A DNA stretch of 64,000 nt from Sphingobium sp. CCH11-B1 (GTDB lineage: Bacteria; Pseudomonadota; Alphaproteobacteria; Sphingomonadales; Sphingomonadaceae), in NCBI RefSeq assembly GCF_001556865.1, contig NZ_LSJY01000001.1:53981-117980 (forward strand), given 5' to 3'. Made by a program: the position numbers and the translations under genes. Below are positions 16,667 to 26,587 of this stretch, piece after piece. The notes beneath the pieces are model-generated. The model did no database searches. It worked only from the letters and a program-made list of their open reading frames with translations, and was not told where the DNA came from. The stretch's first letter is position 1, and every line of letters starts with the position of its first letter.

Positions 16667-19081
16667 CTATTCCGCCGCCGATCGCTGCGCCATCGCCTCG
16701 CGCGCGGCCTGCGCCAGCTGGCTTACGGAGAAAGGCTTGGGCAGGAAGGCGACATTGGCGATGTCGATCGACTTGCGCAGCTGTTCCTCGGCATAGCCCG
16801 ACATGAACAATACCGGCAGGTCGGGATGGGTATGGCGGGCACGGGCGACCATCGCCGGGCCATCCATGTTGGGCATCACCACGTCGGAAATCAGCAGGTC
16901 GATCTCCTCCCCGCCCGCAAGCACCTCAAGGCCCTGCTCGCCGTCATTGGCGGTCAGCACCTTGTAGCCCTGCCGCGTGAGCGCGCGTTCGGCCACCGCG
17001 CGGACCATGTCCTCGTCCTCCACCAGCAAGATGGTGCCCGTGCCCCATGTGTCCGCCCGCGCGGAGATGGCGGACGGCGCGGCCGGCTGCTCCGCTTCCC
17101 CGCTGTGCACCGGCAGGTAGATGACGAAGCTGGCGCCCCGTCCCAGTTCGGATTCGGCGAAGATATAGCCGCCCGACTGCTTGACGATGCCATAGACGGT
17201 CGACAGGCCAAGGCCCGTGCCCTTGCCCAGTTCCTTGGTGGTGAAGAAGGGCTCGAAAATCTTGGCCAATATGTCCGGCGGAATGCCAAGGCCGGTGTCG
17301 GACACGCGCAGCGCACTATAATCGGCGGCGGGCAGGATCTGTTGCCGCATCTCCCGCACCCTGGCGGCGGGCACGGCATAGGTCTGGATGTGCAGCGTGC
17401 CGCCTTCGGGCATCGCATCGCGCGCGTTGACGGCAAGGTTGACGATCACCTGCTCCATCTGGCCGGGGTCTGCCCGGACCGCCCCCAGATTGCGGCCGTG
17501 GGTGACGTCCAGCTTCACATTCTCGCCCAGCAGGCGTTTCAGCAATGTGGACACGTCGGCGACGATGTCGGGCAGCTGCAAAATCTGCGGCCGCAAGGTT
17601 TGCTGGCGTGAAAAGGCGAGCAGCTGGCGGGTGAGCGCGGCGGCGCGGTTGCTGTTCGACTTCACCTGCTGGATGTCGTCATAATCGCTGTCGCCGGGGG
17701 TATGGCGCATCAGCATCAGGTCGCAATGACCGATGATCGCGGTCAGGATGTTGTTGAAATCATGCGCGACGCCGCCGGCGAGCTGGCCGATCGCCTGCAT
17801 CTTGGTCGCCTGCGCCACCTGGCGCTTCAGCATCGATTCCTCGCTATTGTCCTTGAGGCTGAGCAGCACCGCCGCTTCGCCCAGGCCGCGCACGCCCGCC
17901 AGACTGAGCGCCACCGGATCGTCGGGATTGTCGCGCATGCGCACGGCGATGTCGCCCGACATTTGCGGCCCCACGGCAAAGCGGCGCACGGCGTCGGCCA
18001 CCGCTGCCTGATCCTCCCGCACGACAAGGTCGCCGGGATAGCTGGGCTTGTCCCCCGTCTTGATGCCGGCGGCGCGGGCGAAGGCATGGTTGGCAAAGAG
18101 CATACGCCCGTCGCGGTCCGCCATGGCAAGGCCGAAGGGCAGCAGCGACAACAGGGTTTCGATATAGGACAGCGCCGACGTGCCGCCGCCGCCCGAAGGC
18201 TCGTCGATCAGCAGCAGCAGCATCGGTCCGTCCTGCGCCGACGCCTGGACGCCGTGCGGCTGGGCCGCGCGCTTCAGCGGCACCTGCAGCAGGTGGAGCG
18301 GCAAGCCGCCCTGCTCCTCCCGCGCCAGGAAAAGCCGGCCCTTGTCGTCCACGCGCATATGGGCGGCAAAGTCCCGGCCGGTGATATTGGCGTCGATGCG
18401 CCCCGCCGCGCGGAGCAGGAAGGCACCGTTGGCGGCGCGGATGCGTCCTTCCCCGCCGATCATCACCGCCATGATGCCTGCTTCGCCCAATTGCCGGCCA
18501 GCTTCCCCGGTCAGGAAGCGGTGTACGTCGTCCAGCGCGCTGGGCAGGCGGACGGGCGTGAAGCGCCAGAGCAGGTATTCCTCCGTCCGGCCGGTGCGCG
18601 TCACGTCAACGTCCAGCCGCAGCGCACCCTGCACCAGGCCCTCGTGCCGCGCCTCGCCATCGCGCCATGCCGCGCGCGCGACCGAAGCGAGACTGGAGGA
18701 CAGCGCCTCGTCGGCGGTGACGGCCGGCGGGGTGGGATAGCCGGGGAACCATTCGCCGAACAGGTCGCTGGCGCAGACCAGCTTTCCCGCCCGGTCCGTG
18801 ACCGCGATCGCCATGGTGGAAGCGTCGGCGGCGGCCCGCGCCACGGTCCAGTCGGGGGTGGCGTCGCGGCTGACCACATCGGGCGGATAGAGACGCTGAT
18901 ACCAGACCATCAGCGCGGCCGCGGTCAGGACGGCGGCGGCGAAGCCAGCGGCCAGAGGCAGGCTGCCGGCGGCGTAGAGCACGAGCAGGGCAGAGGCCAG
19001 GGCCGCAACGATCAGCAGCGGCATCGCCAAGCGCGAGCGCGGCTGGTTCAGCCAGGCATCTTCACCCCTTTTCAACCCCAT
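16667..19081 (-). CDS. cckA: Cell-cycle hybrid histidine kinase CckA
   Basis: An 804-residue membrane kinase. Two hydrophobic helices lie near the N-terminus ([20 protein letters not shown] and [18 protein letters not shown]), followed by PAS-like regions, a HisKA domain with the phosphorylated His in [24 protein letters not shown], an HATPase domain ([36 protein letters not shown]), and a C-terminal receiver ([28 protein letters not shown]). The H-box context [31 protein letters not shown] is characteristic of CckA. In Caulobacter CckA phosphorylates CtrA and CpdR through ChpT and so controls the cell cycle. ATG 19081 was chosen with GGGG upstream. No CtrA-type site was seen nearby. Confidence 0.93.
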   Translation of the reverse strand: MGLKRGEDAWLNQPRSRLAMPLLIVAALASALLVLYAAGSLPLAAGFAAAVLTAAALMVWYQRLYPPDVVSRDATPDWTVARAAADASTMAIAVTDRAGKLVCASDLFGEWFPGYPTPPAVTADEALSSSLASVARAAWRDGEARHEGLVQGALRLDVDVTRTGRTEEYLLWRFTPVRLPSALDDVHRFLTGEAGRQLGEAGIMAVMIGGEGRIRAANGAFLLRAAGRIDANITGRDFAAHMRVDDKGRLFLAREEQGGLPLHLLQVPLKRAAQPHGVQASAQDGPMLLLLIDEPSGGGGTSALSYIETLLSLLPFGLAMADRDGRMLFANHAFARAAGIKTGDKPSYPGDLVVREDQAAVADAVRRFAVGPQMSGDIAVRMRDNPDDPVALSLAGVRGLGEAAVLLSLKDNSEESMLKRQVAQATKMQAIGQLAGGVAHDFNNILTAIIGHCDLMLMRHTPGDSDYDDIQQVKSNSNRAAALTRQLLAFSRQQTLRPQILQLPDIVADVSTLLKRLLGENVKLDVTHGRNLGAVRADPGQMEQVIVNLAVNARDAMPEGGTLHIQTYAVPAARVREMRQQILPAADYSALRVSDTGLGIPPDILAKIFEPFFTTKELGKGTGLGLSTVYGIVKQSGGYIFAESELGRGASFVIYLPVHSGEAEQPAAPSAISARADTWGTGTILLVEDEDMVRAVAERALTRQGYKVLTANDGEQGLEVLAGGEEIDLLISDVVMPNMDGPAMVARARHTHPDLPVLFMSGYAEEQLRKSIDIANVAFLPKPFSVSQLAQAAREAMAQRSAAE

Positions 19082-19118
19082 ACCCCTGCAATCACCCGGA
19101 ACCGGCCGCGCCGCAATG

Positions 19119-19706
19119 TCAGACGCGCGCCTTCTCCAATGCGCTGCTTTGGTGGACCTTGCCAATCCTCAATTTACGGGCCCGCCATTTGCGGCCCATC
19201 CGGTGACGCCAGAACCAGTCCGCGACGACATAGCCGATCACCGCCGAGGCAAGCGAAATCAGGAACAGGCCAAGCAGCATCGCGGGTGCCGCTTCCGACA
19301 ACAGCCAGCCGGTCCATTGGCGCAGGCTGGCATGGCCGTCGACCAGCGCCATGAAACCCGACGCGTCGGCGCTGCGGCCCAATATCCAGTTGCCCAGCCA
19401 TACCGACGCCATCAGGATCAGCGGCGTGGTCGCGGGATTGGACAGGAATGTCATCGCGGCGGCGACGGGGATGTTGGCGCGGAAGGGCAGCGCCAACAGC
19501 GCCGCGCCGGCGATCTGAACGCCCGGGATCAGCAGGAAAATGCCGACGAACAGGCCCAGTGCAACGCCGCGCGGCACTGACCGACGGGTGAAGCGCCAGA
19601 GCGAGGGTTCCAGCACGCGATGCGCGACCGGGGCGAGGACGCGGCTTTGCTCCAGCGACTCGCGGGTCGGGCAATTGGCGTGCCACCAGCGGGTCAGCCG
19701 GCTCAT
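19119..19706 (-). CDS. DUF2062 family membrane protein
   Basis: A 195-residue protein with three predicted membrane segments: ALGLFVGIFLLIPGVQIAGAALLAL, MTFLSNPATTPLILMASVWLG, and a C-terminal AMLLGLFLISLASAVIGYVVADWFW. The motif around FLSNPATTPLI is the hallmark of the DUF2062 family, whose biochemical role is unknown. The ATG at 19706 overlaps the smpB stop as TGATG, so the two are co-translated. The smpB-DUF2062 pair upstream of cckA on one strand suggests one transcription unit reaching back to smpB. The function cannot be inferred from sequence. Confidence 0.85.
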   Translation of the reverse strand: MSRLTRWWHANCPTRESLEQSRVLAPVAHRVLEPSLWRFTRRSVPRGVALGLFVGIFLLIPGVQIAGAALLALPFRANIPVAAAMTFLSNPATTPLILMASVWLGNWILGRSADASGFMALVDGHASLRQWTGWLLSEAAPAMLLGLFLISLASAVIGYVVADWFWRHRMGRKWRARKLRIGKVHQSSALEKARV

Positions 19707-20188
19707 CAACCGTGCGCCTTCATGATGCGCTGCTGGTCGCGCTTCCAGTCGCGTTCCTTGATCGTCTCACGCTTGTCGTGGGTCTTCTTGCCCTTGGCCA
19801 GCGCCAGTTCCACCTTCACCTTGCCCCGGCTGTTGAAATAAAGCGCCAGCGGCACCAGCGTCATGCCCTTGCGCTCGACCGCGCCATGCATCCGGGCGAT
19901 CTCGCGCTCGTGCAGCAACAGCTTGCGGGGCCGCTTGGATTCGTGGTTGAAGCGGTTGCCGTGGCTGAATTCGGGGATGTTGCTGTTGACCAGCCACACC
20001 TGACTGCCCTTCACCTCGGCATAGCTTTCAGCGATGTTGCCCTCGCCGAAACGGAGCGACTTCACTTCCGTCCCCTGCAGGGCGATGCCCGCCTCGAACA
20101 CATCCTCCAGGAAATATTCGAACCGCGCGCGCCGGTTTTCGGCGACGATCTTCTTCTTGTCGAAGGTTTCGGGACGGGGGCGGGCCAT
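19706..20188 (-). CDS. smpB: SsrA-binding protein SmpB
   Basis: A 160-residue basic protein, the normal SmpB length. The core starts [33 protein letters not shown], followed by the conserved [30 protein letters not shown] segment, and the tail ends in a Lys/Arg-rich helix ([25 protein letters not shown]). SmpB binds tmRNA and brings it to stalled ribosomes for trans-translation. It sits downstream of dapA on the same strand, 181 bases away, and overlaps the DUF2062 gene. No tmRNA gene was found in this window. Confidence 0.97.
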   Translation of the reverse strand: MARPRPETFDKKKIVAENRRARFEYFLEDVFEAGIALQGTEVKSLRFGEGNIAESYAEVKGSQVWLVNSNIPEFSHGNRFNHESKRPRKLLLHEREIARMHGAVERKGMTLVPLALYFNSRGKVKVELALAKGKKTHDKRETIKERDWKRDQQRIMKAHG

Positions 20189-20369
20189 GATGCTAGTGCG
20201 ATTCCGACTTTCTAATATGCGCTCGTGCCGAATAGCCGCCGAACGAAGGGGAAGCGGCGTATCGAAGCATCAGCATGCCATGATGTCCCTCGATATGGCA
20301 TTGCCAAAGCTCAATGCCTGCTCAGGACAAGATGTTAGATGGGCACGACGCCCCTGATTTCCAAATCCT

Positions 20370-21248
20370 TCAAACCAGTCCCGCAATCTCCAGCGCCCGG
20401 TCCACCGCCGCCCGGCTCGATTCCGACGGCCAGGTGATGGGCAGCCGGACGTCGCCGGGCATGTCGGGACGAACCCGCGTAAGCGCATATTTGACAGGTC
20501 CGGGTGAAGAATCGCTGAACAAGGCATCGTGCAGGGGATAGAGACGATCCTGCAGCGCCAATGCCCCATCCCAGTCGTTCGCGGCACAGGCGGCCTGGAA
20601 ATCCGCGCACAGGCGGGGAGCGACATTGGCGGTGACGCTGATGCATCCCTTGCCGCCCATCGCGTTGAAGCCCAGCGCCGTTTCGTCATTCCCCGAAAGC
20701 TGGCAGAAGTCGGCGCGGCAGGCCAGACGCTGCGCGGTGACCCGCCCGAGATTCCCGGTGGCGTCCTTGATGCCGACGACGCTCTGATATTCCTCCGACA
20801 GACGGTGGATCACCGGCACGCCGATGTCGGTGATGGTGCGCGTGGGCACATTGTAGAGGATGATCGGCAGGTCGCACCGCTCCGCCAGATAGGCGAAATG
20901 GCGATAGACGCCGTCCTGATTCGGCTTGTTGTAATAGGGGGCGACCACCAGCGCGGCGTCTGCGCCCGCCGCCTGCGCCGCGAACATATGTTCCAGCGCG
21001 ATGCGGGTGTCGTTGGATCCGCACCCGGCAATCACCGGCACCCGACCGGCCGCCTGATCGACGCAGATGGCGATGACGCGGTTATGCTCCTCCACCGTCA
21101 TGGTCGCGCTTTCCCCGGTCGTGCCGCAGGGCACCAGCCCGCTTGACCCTTCCGCGATCTGCCAGTCGACGAAGGCGCGAAATGCCGCCTCATCCACCCG
21201 TCCGTCGCGAAACGGGGTCACCAGAGCCGGAATCGAGCCCGAAAACAT
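20370..21248 (-). CDS. dapA: 4-hydroxy-tetrahydrodipicolinate synthase DapA
   Basis: A 292-residue TIM-barrel enzyme, standard DapA length. It condenses pyruvate with aspartate semialdehyde in the lysine and diaminopimelate pathway. The GTTGES substrate loop, the catalytic Tyr in IILYNVPTRT and the Schiff-base Lys in VVGIKDATGNL are all present. The ATG at 21248 has AAGGAG eight bases upstream; the ATG is preceded by an in-frame TTG, which is less likely. It diverges from the lytic transglycosylase gene. The 90-base gap contains the perfect palindrome GCGCTATAGCGC (21301-21312), which could be an operator or chance. Confidence 0.97.
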   Translation of the reverse strand: MFSGSIPALVTPFRDGRVDEAAFRAFVDWQIAEGSSGLVPCGTTGESATMTVEEHNRVIAICVDQAAGRVPVIAGCGSNDTRIALEHMFAAQAAGADAALVVAPYYNKPNQDGVYRHFAYLAERCDLPIILYNVPTRTITDIGVPVIHRLSEEYQSVVGIKDATGNLGRVTAQRLACRADFCQLSGNDETALGFNAMGGKGCISVTANVAPRLCADFQAACAANDWDGALALQDRLYPLHDALFSDSSPGPVKYALTRVRPDMPGDVRLPITWPSESSRAAVDRALEIAGLV

Positions 21249-21338
21249 CAATTTACTCCTTCATTTCTCCGGGCGGCCGGGGCATGATCGGTCAAGCGAG
21301 GCGCTATAGCGCGCCATTCAGGGCCTGATAAGGATGCA

Positions 21339-23438
21339 ATGGGGATAATGTCCAGCATGCGCGCCTCATCCCATGTTGAAAGTTACCTTATCCGCATGCC
21401 GATTATTGCCTTGCTGCTCATGACCGCCGGCGCTGGTGCCCAGACCGAGACGGTCCAGCCCGTCCCGCCCGAATATGGCCCGGCCGGACGCGCGATGGTC
21501 CAGCCCCTGCCGGCGCAGGACAGCCAGCCGTCGCCATGGCAACAGGCGCAAAGTCGCATCGGGATGGCGCAGGACGGCGGCATCGTCGGCACGATCAGCC
21601 AGTGGCGCGCGCTGCAACAGAGCGATGGCCTGGGCTTTTCCACCTATGCGAGCTTCCTGATCGCCAATCCCGGCTGGCCCGGCGAGGACCGGATGCGCCG
21701 GCTGGCGGAAACGGGCATCAATCCCGACAGCTTCGATCCCGCGCAGGTCGCCGCCTTCTTCGCCCGCTATCCCGCGCGCACCGCGACCGGGCATGCCCGC
21801 AACGCACTCGCGCTGATGCAGCTTGGACGCATGGCGGAGGCGAAGGTCGCCGCACGCAACGCCTGGATCGGCGGCACGCTGAGCCCGGCGGACGAAGCGC
21901 GGCTTTTGTCCCTGTTCGGGTCCGGCTTCACCCCCGCCGATCATGACCAGCGCGGCGACGCGCTCTTGTGGGCGAACGACCTTGCCGGCGCGGCGCGGAT
22001 GATCGCTTATGTCAGCCCGGCGCGCCGCGCGGCCTTCGAAACACGGATCGCCTTCCGCCGCAAGTCGCCGGACGCCGCCATGCTGATGCAGGCCGCGGAG
22101 GCGACGGGTGCAAGCGATGCAGGCTATGTCGCTGACAAGGCGCTGTGGATGCGCGACAGCGGCAACTGGGTGGGCGCGCGCCAATATCTGGCCAATCGCC
22201 CAGCCGCCACATACCGCCCCGGCAATCCCGAGAAATTCTACGAGGTGCTGCTGGGCCAGGCGCGCGCCGCCGCCAACGACAGCCAGTGGAGCTTCGCCTA
22301 CGGCATCGCCAGCAAGATCGACGACGCGGTCGCGCCGGGAACGGACGTGTCGGACCAGCCGATCGGTGTGCGGGACGATTATACCAGCCTTGCGTGGCTG
22401 GCGGGCAGCACTGCCTTCTACAATCTCAACCGCCCGGCGGACGCGATGGCGATGTTCCGCGCCTACGCCAACGCGGCCAAGTCGCCGCAGACCCGGTCCA
22501 AGGGCTTTTACTGGGCCGGCCGCGCGGCGCTGCTGTCCGGAGACACCGCCACCGCCACCGGCTATTTCACGCAGGCCGCCGCCTATCCCGATCAATTTTA
22601 CGGCCAACTGGCGCTGGAACGGCTGGGTCGCCCTGTCCCTGCCCCGGCCATCGTGGAGCGCCCGGTGCCCATTTCCGCCGCCGAACGGGCCGCCTTCGAC
22701 AATCGGTCGGTGGTGCGCGCGGTCAAGGCGCTGGGCCAGATGGGCTATTGGGAGGACCAGAGCAAATTCGCCCGCGCCATCGCCAACAATGCCGACAGCG
22801 ATGCCGACCATTATCTCGCCGCCGAACTGGCGCAGACGCTGGGCCGGCCCGACATGGGCGTGATGGTGGGCCGCCGCGCCGTCTCCAGCGGCCTGACCGG
22901 CTATGGCACCAGCGCCTTTCCGCGCGTCCCCGTCCCCAGCGAGGCGCAGTATAACTGGACCATGGTCCATGCGATCGCGCGGCAGGAAAGCCAGTTCGAC
23001 CGGCAGATCGTCAGCCATGCCGGCGCGCGCGGCCTGATGCAGTTGATGCCCGGCACCGCACGCGAGCAGGCCGGGAAGCTGGGCATGAGCTACAATCCCG
23101 CCTCGCTGAACGAGCCAAGCTATAACATCATGCTGGGTTCGGCCTATTTCCAGCGGATGCTCGACTATTATGGCGGCAGCTATCCGCTGGCCGTCGCCGC
23201 CTATAATGCCGGGCCGGGCAATGTGAACAAGTGGATCGCCGCCAATGGCGATCCGCGCATCGGCGGTGCGGACATGCTGCGCTGGATCGAGCAGATCCCG
23301 ATCTTCGAGACGCGCAACTATGTGCAGCGCGTGCTGGAAAACGCCGTCGTCTATGAAGCGATGAACCCGGAACGGGCGAAATTCCGCGGCACGACCGCCG
23401 TCCTCAGCCGCTATCTGGGCAAGCAGACGCCGGGTTGA
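21339..23438 (+). CDS. Soluble-type lytic murein transglycosylase
   Basis: About 699 residues. ATG 21339 has AAGGA upstream; the signal sequence is PIIALLLMTAGAGAQ, so the mature protein is periplasmic. A long alpha-helical superhelix domain (about residues 80-540, with many TPR-like helices) precedes a C-terminal SLT domain. There the catalytic Glu is in HAIARQESQFD, followed by GARGLMQLMPGTA and YNAGPGN. Such enzymes cleave the glycan strands of peptidoglycan to 1,6-anhydro-muropeptides. ATG 21357 or 21396 are other possible starts. A minus-strand frame covering the whole gene is an artefact of base composition. Confidence 0.93.
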   Translation: MGIMSSMRASSHVESYLIRMPIIALLLMTAGAGAQTETVQPVPPEYGPAGRAMVQPLPAQDSQPSPWQQAQSRIGMAQDGGIVGTISQWRALQQSDGLGFSTYASFLIANPGWPGEDRMRRLAETGINPDSFDPAQVAAFFARYPARTATGHARNALALMQLGRMAEAKVAARNAWIGGTLSPADEARLLSLFGSGFTPADHDQRGDALLWANDLAGAARMIAYVSPARRAAFETRIAFRRKSPDAAMLMQAAEATGASDAGYVADKALWMRDSGNWVGARQYLANRPAATYRPGNPEKFYEVLLGQARAAANDSQWSFAYGIASKIDDAVAPGTDVSDQPIGVRDDYTSLAWLAGSTAFYNLNRPADAMAMFRAYANAAKSPQTRSKGFYWAGRAALLSGDTATATGYFTQAAAYPDQFYGQLALERLGRPVPAPAIVERPVPISAAERAAFDNRSVVRAVKALGQMGYWEDQSKFARAIANNADSDADHYLAAELAQTLGRPDMGVMVGRRAVSSGLTGYGTSAFPRVPVPSEAQYNWTMVHAIARQESQFDRQIVSHAGARGLMQLMPGTAREQAGKLGMSYNPASLNEPSYNIMLGSAYFQRMLDYYGGSYPLAVAAYNAGPGNVNKWIAANGDPRIGGADMLRWIEQIPIFETRNYVQRVLENAVVYEAMNPERAKFRGTTAVLSRYLGKQTPG

Positions 23439-23477
23439 TCTTATCCTGTGCGGTCGCCACACGCTGATTGGTCCGGG

Positions 23478-23518
23478 TTCCGCTCGTGCCTTGGGCGGCC
23501 TTCGTCGCGAAAGCGGAA
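23478..23518. repeat. REP-like inverted repeat
   Basis: TTCCGCT (23478-23484) and AGCGGAA (23512-23518) flank a 27-base spacer between the transglycosylase gene and greB. The sequence after it (AATCCCGTGTCAGGCCGGGATGA-like, 23517-23540) resembles the intergenic palindromic repeats scattered in sphingomonad genomes. Only one full copy was seen here. Confidence 0.35.
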
Positions 23519-23570
23519 TCCCGTGTCAGGCCGGGATGACGACAAGGGAATTAGCCTTTAGGACGGCGGC

Positions 23571-24056
23571 ATGGCCACGCCCTACCCCAACTACATCACG
23601 CCTGAGGGCTTCGCGAAGCTGCGCGCCGACTATGATCATTTGCTGGGCGTCGAGCGGCCGAGGATCGTGGAGGTGGTGAGCTGGGCGGCGGGCAATGGCG
23701 ACCGCAGCGAAAATGGCGACTATCTCTATGGCCGCAAGCGGATGCGGGAGATTGACGGGCAATTGAAGCGCCTGTCGAAGAAGATGAAGGACGCAAAGGT
23801 CGTCGATCCGCGCCAGCAGCCCGACAAGGGGCGCGTCTATTTCGGCGCGACCGTCACCATCGCGGATGAGGATGACAACCAGCGAACCGTGACCATCGTC
23901 GGCAATGACGAGACCGATGTGGACGCCGGCCGCATCGGCTGGGGATCGCCCATCGCGCGCGCCCTGCGCGGCGCGGCGTTGGGCGACCTGCGCCGGGTCG
24001 TGCTGCCGGCGGGCGAAAAGGAATATGAGGTGATGGCGATCCGCTATCCCGAATAA
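23571..24056 (+). CDS. greB: Transcription elongation factor GreB
   Basis: A 161-residue protein. The N-terminal coiled coil carries the acidic tip motif around GNGDRSENGDYLYGRKRMREID, and the C-terminal FKBP-like domain runs from GATVTIADEDDN to the end. GreB enters the RNA polymerase secondary channel and stimulates cleavage of backtracked RNA. The DYLYGRKR wording points to GreB rather than GreA (which has EYHAAKE). AGGA lies eight bases before the ATG. Confidence 0.95.
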   Translation: MATPYPNYITPEGFAKLRADYDHLLGVERPRIVEVVSWAAGNGDRSENGDYLYGRKRMREIDGQLKRLSKKMKDAKVVDPRQQPDKGRVYFGATVTIADEDDNQRTVTIVGNDETDVDAGRIGWGSPIARALRGAALGDLRRVVLPAGEKEYEVMAIRYPE

Positions 24057-24067
24057 GCGAGGCGGCG

Positions 24068-24253
24068 CTATTCGTGCGGGCGTAGCGCGCGGTTGAGGCT
24101 GTCGAGCACGGCGTCGATCGGTTCGGTCACGGTCACGCTGCGTCCTTCGCCGAAGCGGATGCGGGTGCCGTCGCTGACCTGCGTGACGAAGGTTACCTGA
24201 GCGGGATTGATCGCGGTCTGGGTCCGGTCGGTGCCGACGAACATCACGAGCAT
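24068..24253 (-). CDS. Small conserved-looking protein, FlbD-like pattern
   Basis: A 61-residue protein with a strong ribosome binding site (AAGGAG, eight bases before the ATG at 24253). The pattern MLVMFVGTDRTQTAINPAQVTFV, then GTRIRFGEGRSVTVTEPIDAVLDSL, resembles the layout of small FlbD-like proteins (hydrophobic strands, NPxxI, a TxI strand, then V-E-x-hydrophobic). There are no flagellar genes in the window, so a flagellar role is not supported. It is convergent with greB, 11 bases away. The gene is probably real; the function is unknown. Confidence 0.6.
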   Translation of the reverse strand: MLVMFVGTDRTQTAINPAQVTFVTQVSDGTRIRFGEGRSVTVTEPIDAVLDSLNRALRPHE

Positions 24254-24340
24254 GGCGTCCTCTCCTTGTCTTTGGCCATCTTTTCTTCGGACAGCCAGCC
24301 TAGCGGCTTTCGGAGCGCGTGCCAGTGTTGATTTGATGAC

Positions 24341-25657
24341 TCAGACGGCACTGATCGCGGCGATGAATCCGCCGGCGCGCCGTTCCAGCCTATGGGCTTC
24401 CGCCGCCAGCCGGTCCGCCACCTGCCCCATGCCCCGAGCGGCCTCGACCCCGGCCTGCGCATTGTCGCCGATCTGGCGCGCACCGGCGCGGATATGGTCG
24501 CTCGACGCGCCCGCTTCGGCGACGCTTTGCGCCATCGCCCGGCTGAAGGCGCCCTGCCGTGTCACCGCGTCGAACACCGCCGCAGAGAGGCGATCGGCGC
24601 GCGACATGGTGGCATCCATATGAGCATGGCTGGCCGCCGCCTCGGCGATCGCCCCGCGTATATGGTCGATCCGGCCGGCAATCCCCGCCGCGGCGGCGCG
24701 CGTCTGCTGGGCCAGCAGCTTGACCTCGCGCGCCACGACGGCAAAGCCATGGCCCGCCTCCCCGGCGCGGGCGGCCTCTATTCCCGCATTCAGCGCCAGC
24801 ATGGAAGTGGCGGCGGCGATGTCGTCGATCAGCGCGATCACTTCCCCGATCCCGTCCGCCTCCACCCGCAGCGCCGCGCTGCGTTCAAGGCCCGCGCGGC
24901 TGTGCGCCGCCGCTTCGCTGATGGCATGGCCTGCATTGCGAGCCTCTTCTTCCATCGTCTGGAACAGCGCGCCAAGCTCCGCCCCGCTCGCCGATAGCTG
25001 CGTCAGCCGTTCGGCGGTCTGCGCCGCGGCCGCGGCCATCGCCACCGAATCGGCTCCGTCTCCGGCCGCCCGCTGCACCGCCTCGGCGGCAAGGTCGGAA
25101 AGATGATGGGCCATTGCAGTCAGATCAGCGATCATCGCCGCGACCTCATCGCGGAAGGCGGCGCTTTGGCGAGTTACATGTTCGACCTGTGCCGTCCGCG
25201 CCAGCGACGCCCGGGCGTCGCGCTCCGCCGTCAGCCGCAACAGCGACGGCCCGCCAAGCACGCCAACATAGAAGCCACCGTCAGTGACGATCAGCCCTTC
25301 GCAGCCCGCCCCTTGCGCGGCGAACAGGTCGACCAGCGCTTCGACGCTCGCGGTCCGCTCCACCGTCGCGCAGCGATGGACATGATCGTCCAGCCGCCCG
25401 CCGAAGCTGGGATTGCGCAGCAGCGCATGACCGAAGGGGTTGAACAGGATGCGCCGCATGTCGCGCTCGTAAATCGCGCCGACCGGCCGGCCGGAACCGT
25501 CCAGTACCGGCAGCAGCCGAAGCCCTGAATCCAGCTGGAAGAAATCCACCGCATCGCTCAGCGGTTGTCCCAGCCGCACGACCGCCGTTGCCTCCGCCAG
25601 GGGCAAAGAAGGCGTGGAAGCGGACGCTTCGGGCGCGATGCGGGCGGCGGAAACCAT
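24341..25657 (-). CDS. Soluble chemoreceptor-like protein with N-terminal CBS pair
   Basis: A 438-residue protein with no membrane segment. Residues about 20-165 form a CBS-type pair ([18 protein letters not shown] and [19 protein letters not shown] are the two typical ends). The C-terminal half is a chemoreceptor signalling domain with the hairpin-tip sequence [46 protein letters not shown] domains bind adenine nucleotides, so this could report energy state to a CheA kinase or another partner. The tip differs from the classic [21 protein letters not shown] in places (AATSM, NAGIE). No che genes are in the window. Confidence 0.88.
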   Translation of the reverse strand: MVSAARIAPEASASTPSLPLAEATAVVRLGQPLSDAVDFFQLDSGLRLLPVLDGSGRPVGAIYERDMRRILFNPFGHALLRNPSFGGRLDDHVHRCATVERTASVEALVDLFAAQGAGCEGLIVTDGGFYVGVLGGPSLLRLTAERDARASLARTAQVEHVTRQSAAFRDEVAAMIADLTAMAHHLSDLAAEAVQRAAGDGADSVAMAAAAAQTAERLTQLSASGAELGALFQTMEEEARNAGHAISEAAAHSRAGLERSAALRVEADGIGEVIALIDDIAAATSMLALNAGIEAARAGEAGHGFAVVAREVKLLAQQTRAAAAGIAGRIDHIRGAIAEAAASHAHMDATMSRADRLSAAVFDAVTRQGAFSRAMAQSVAEAGASSDHIRAGARQIGDNAQAGVEAARGMGQVADRLAAEAHRLERRAGGFIAAISAV

Positions 25658-25661
25658 GTCC

Positions 25662-25676
25662 GGGGACTAGCTCCCC
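25662..25676 (-). promoter_or_regulatory. Hairpin over the ribosome binding site of the CBS-chemoreceptor gene
   Basis: GGGGA (25662-25666) and TCCCC (25672-25676) are perfect inverted repeats four bases upstream of the start codon. The likely Shine-Dalgarno (GGGGAG on the minus strand) is one arm. Five base pairs with a 5-base loop is modest, so regulation is only possible. Confidence 0.35.
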
Positions 25677-25741
25677 AATGGTAAACGCAGGGTTAGGATT
25701 TGGTGACACTTTGATGACAAACAGCGATTTTCCGCCATTTT

Positions 25742-26530
25742 TCAGCTTTTGCCGGCCTGATAGCCAAAGGCGTCGCGCGCCAGCTTCACCACCGCCGGGT
25801 CGGCATCGGGAAAGTCCATCGGCACCAGTCGCTCCAGCCGGTCGGCGACATGCGTCAGCGCCGCGATCCGGCCCGCCTTGCGATTATTATTGTCGATCAC
25901 CGTCCAGGGCGCATGCTTGCTGTCGGTCTTCTTGAACATGGCGTGCATCGCATCGAGATAATCGGCGCGGCGGGCGCGATTGCGATAATCGTCCGCACCC
26001 GTCTTCCACCGTTTCCAGGGCGTGTCGAGCCGCTGCGCCAGTTGCTCGTCCTGCGTTTCCTGCGTGATGTGAACGAAGAGCTTCACCATGTTGGCGCCCG
26101 CATCGATCTGCTGCTTCTCGAACGCGTTGATTTCGTCATAGGCGCGCTTCCATTCCTTCCTGGAACAGAAGCCCTCCACCCGCTCCACCAGCACGCGCCC
26201 GTACCAGCTGCGGTCAAAGATCGCGATGTTGCGCCCGGCGGGCAGACGCGTCCAGAAGCGCCAGAGGAAATGATGGTCGCGTTCGATCTCGCTGGGCGCG
26301 GCAATGGGGTGGACCTGATAGTAGCGCGGATCCCAGTCGGCGGTCATGCGCTTGATGATGCCGCCCTTCCCCGCCGCGTCCCACCCTTCCAGCAGGACGA
26401 CGCTGCGCCGGTCGTGCAGGATATGCGCAACCTGTATCTTCGCCAGCCGATGCTGAAGCGCGGCGAGATCGGCATCATAGTCGCCCTTGTATTTCGCCCC
26501 GGTTTCATAATCGGCAAGGTCGATGGTCAT
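25742..26530 (-). CDS. ppk2: Polyphosphate kinase 2 family protein
   Basis: A 262-residue protein. It carries Walker A (LLEGWDAAGKGG, about residue 50), the DWDPRYYQVHPIAAPSEIERDHHFLWRFW segment, Walker B (IAIFDRSWYGRVLVERVEGF) and the lid region (RLDTPWKRWKTGADDYRNR). PPK2 enzymes move phosphate between polyphosphate and nucleoside mono- or diphosphates. A single domain of this size is the class I or III type; the sequence does not settle the preferred nucleotide. ATG 26530 has AAGGAG upstream, and that site is buried in a hairpin shared with the end of aspS. It lies 57 bases after the aspS stop. Confidence 0.93.
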   Translation of the reverse strand: MTIDLADYETGAKYKGDYDADLAALQHRLAKIQVAHILHDRRSVVLLEGWDAAGKGGIIKRMTADWDPRYYQVHPIAAPSEIERDHHFLWRFWTRLPAGRNIAIFDRSWYGRVLVERVEGFCSRKEWKRAYDEINAFEKQQIDAGANMVKLFVHITQETQDEQLAQRLDTPWKRWKTGADDYRNRARRADYLDAMHAMFKKTDSKHAPWTVIDNNNRKAGRIAALTHVADRLERLVPMDFPDADPAVVKLARDAFGYQAGKS

Positions 26531-26539
26531 GGGCGTGTC

Positions 26540-26582
26540 TCCTTTGCGCCATGCTGGAACAGTTCCGGCGCGGCGCAAAGGA
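26540..26582 (-). promoter_or_regulatory. Shine-Dalgarno-sequestering hairpin between aspS and ppk2
   Basis: TCCTTTGCGCC (26540-26550) and GGCGCAAAGGA (26572-26582) are perfect 11-base inverted repeats. GGAA/TTCC (26556-26559 and 26563-26566) can form an inner stem. On the mRNA the left arm begins five bases after the aspS stop codon and the right arm holds AAAGGA of the ppk2 ribosome binding site. There is no T run, so it is not a standard terminator. A ribosome finishing aspS would disrupt the stem. Confidence 0.7.
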
Positions 26583-26587
26583 ATAAC

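Noticed and set aside
21366-23462. 698-residue minus-strand frame over the lytic transglycosylase gene
   Set aside because: Shadow frame; the plus strand has a signal peptide and full SLT motifs.
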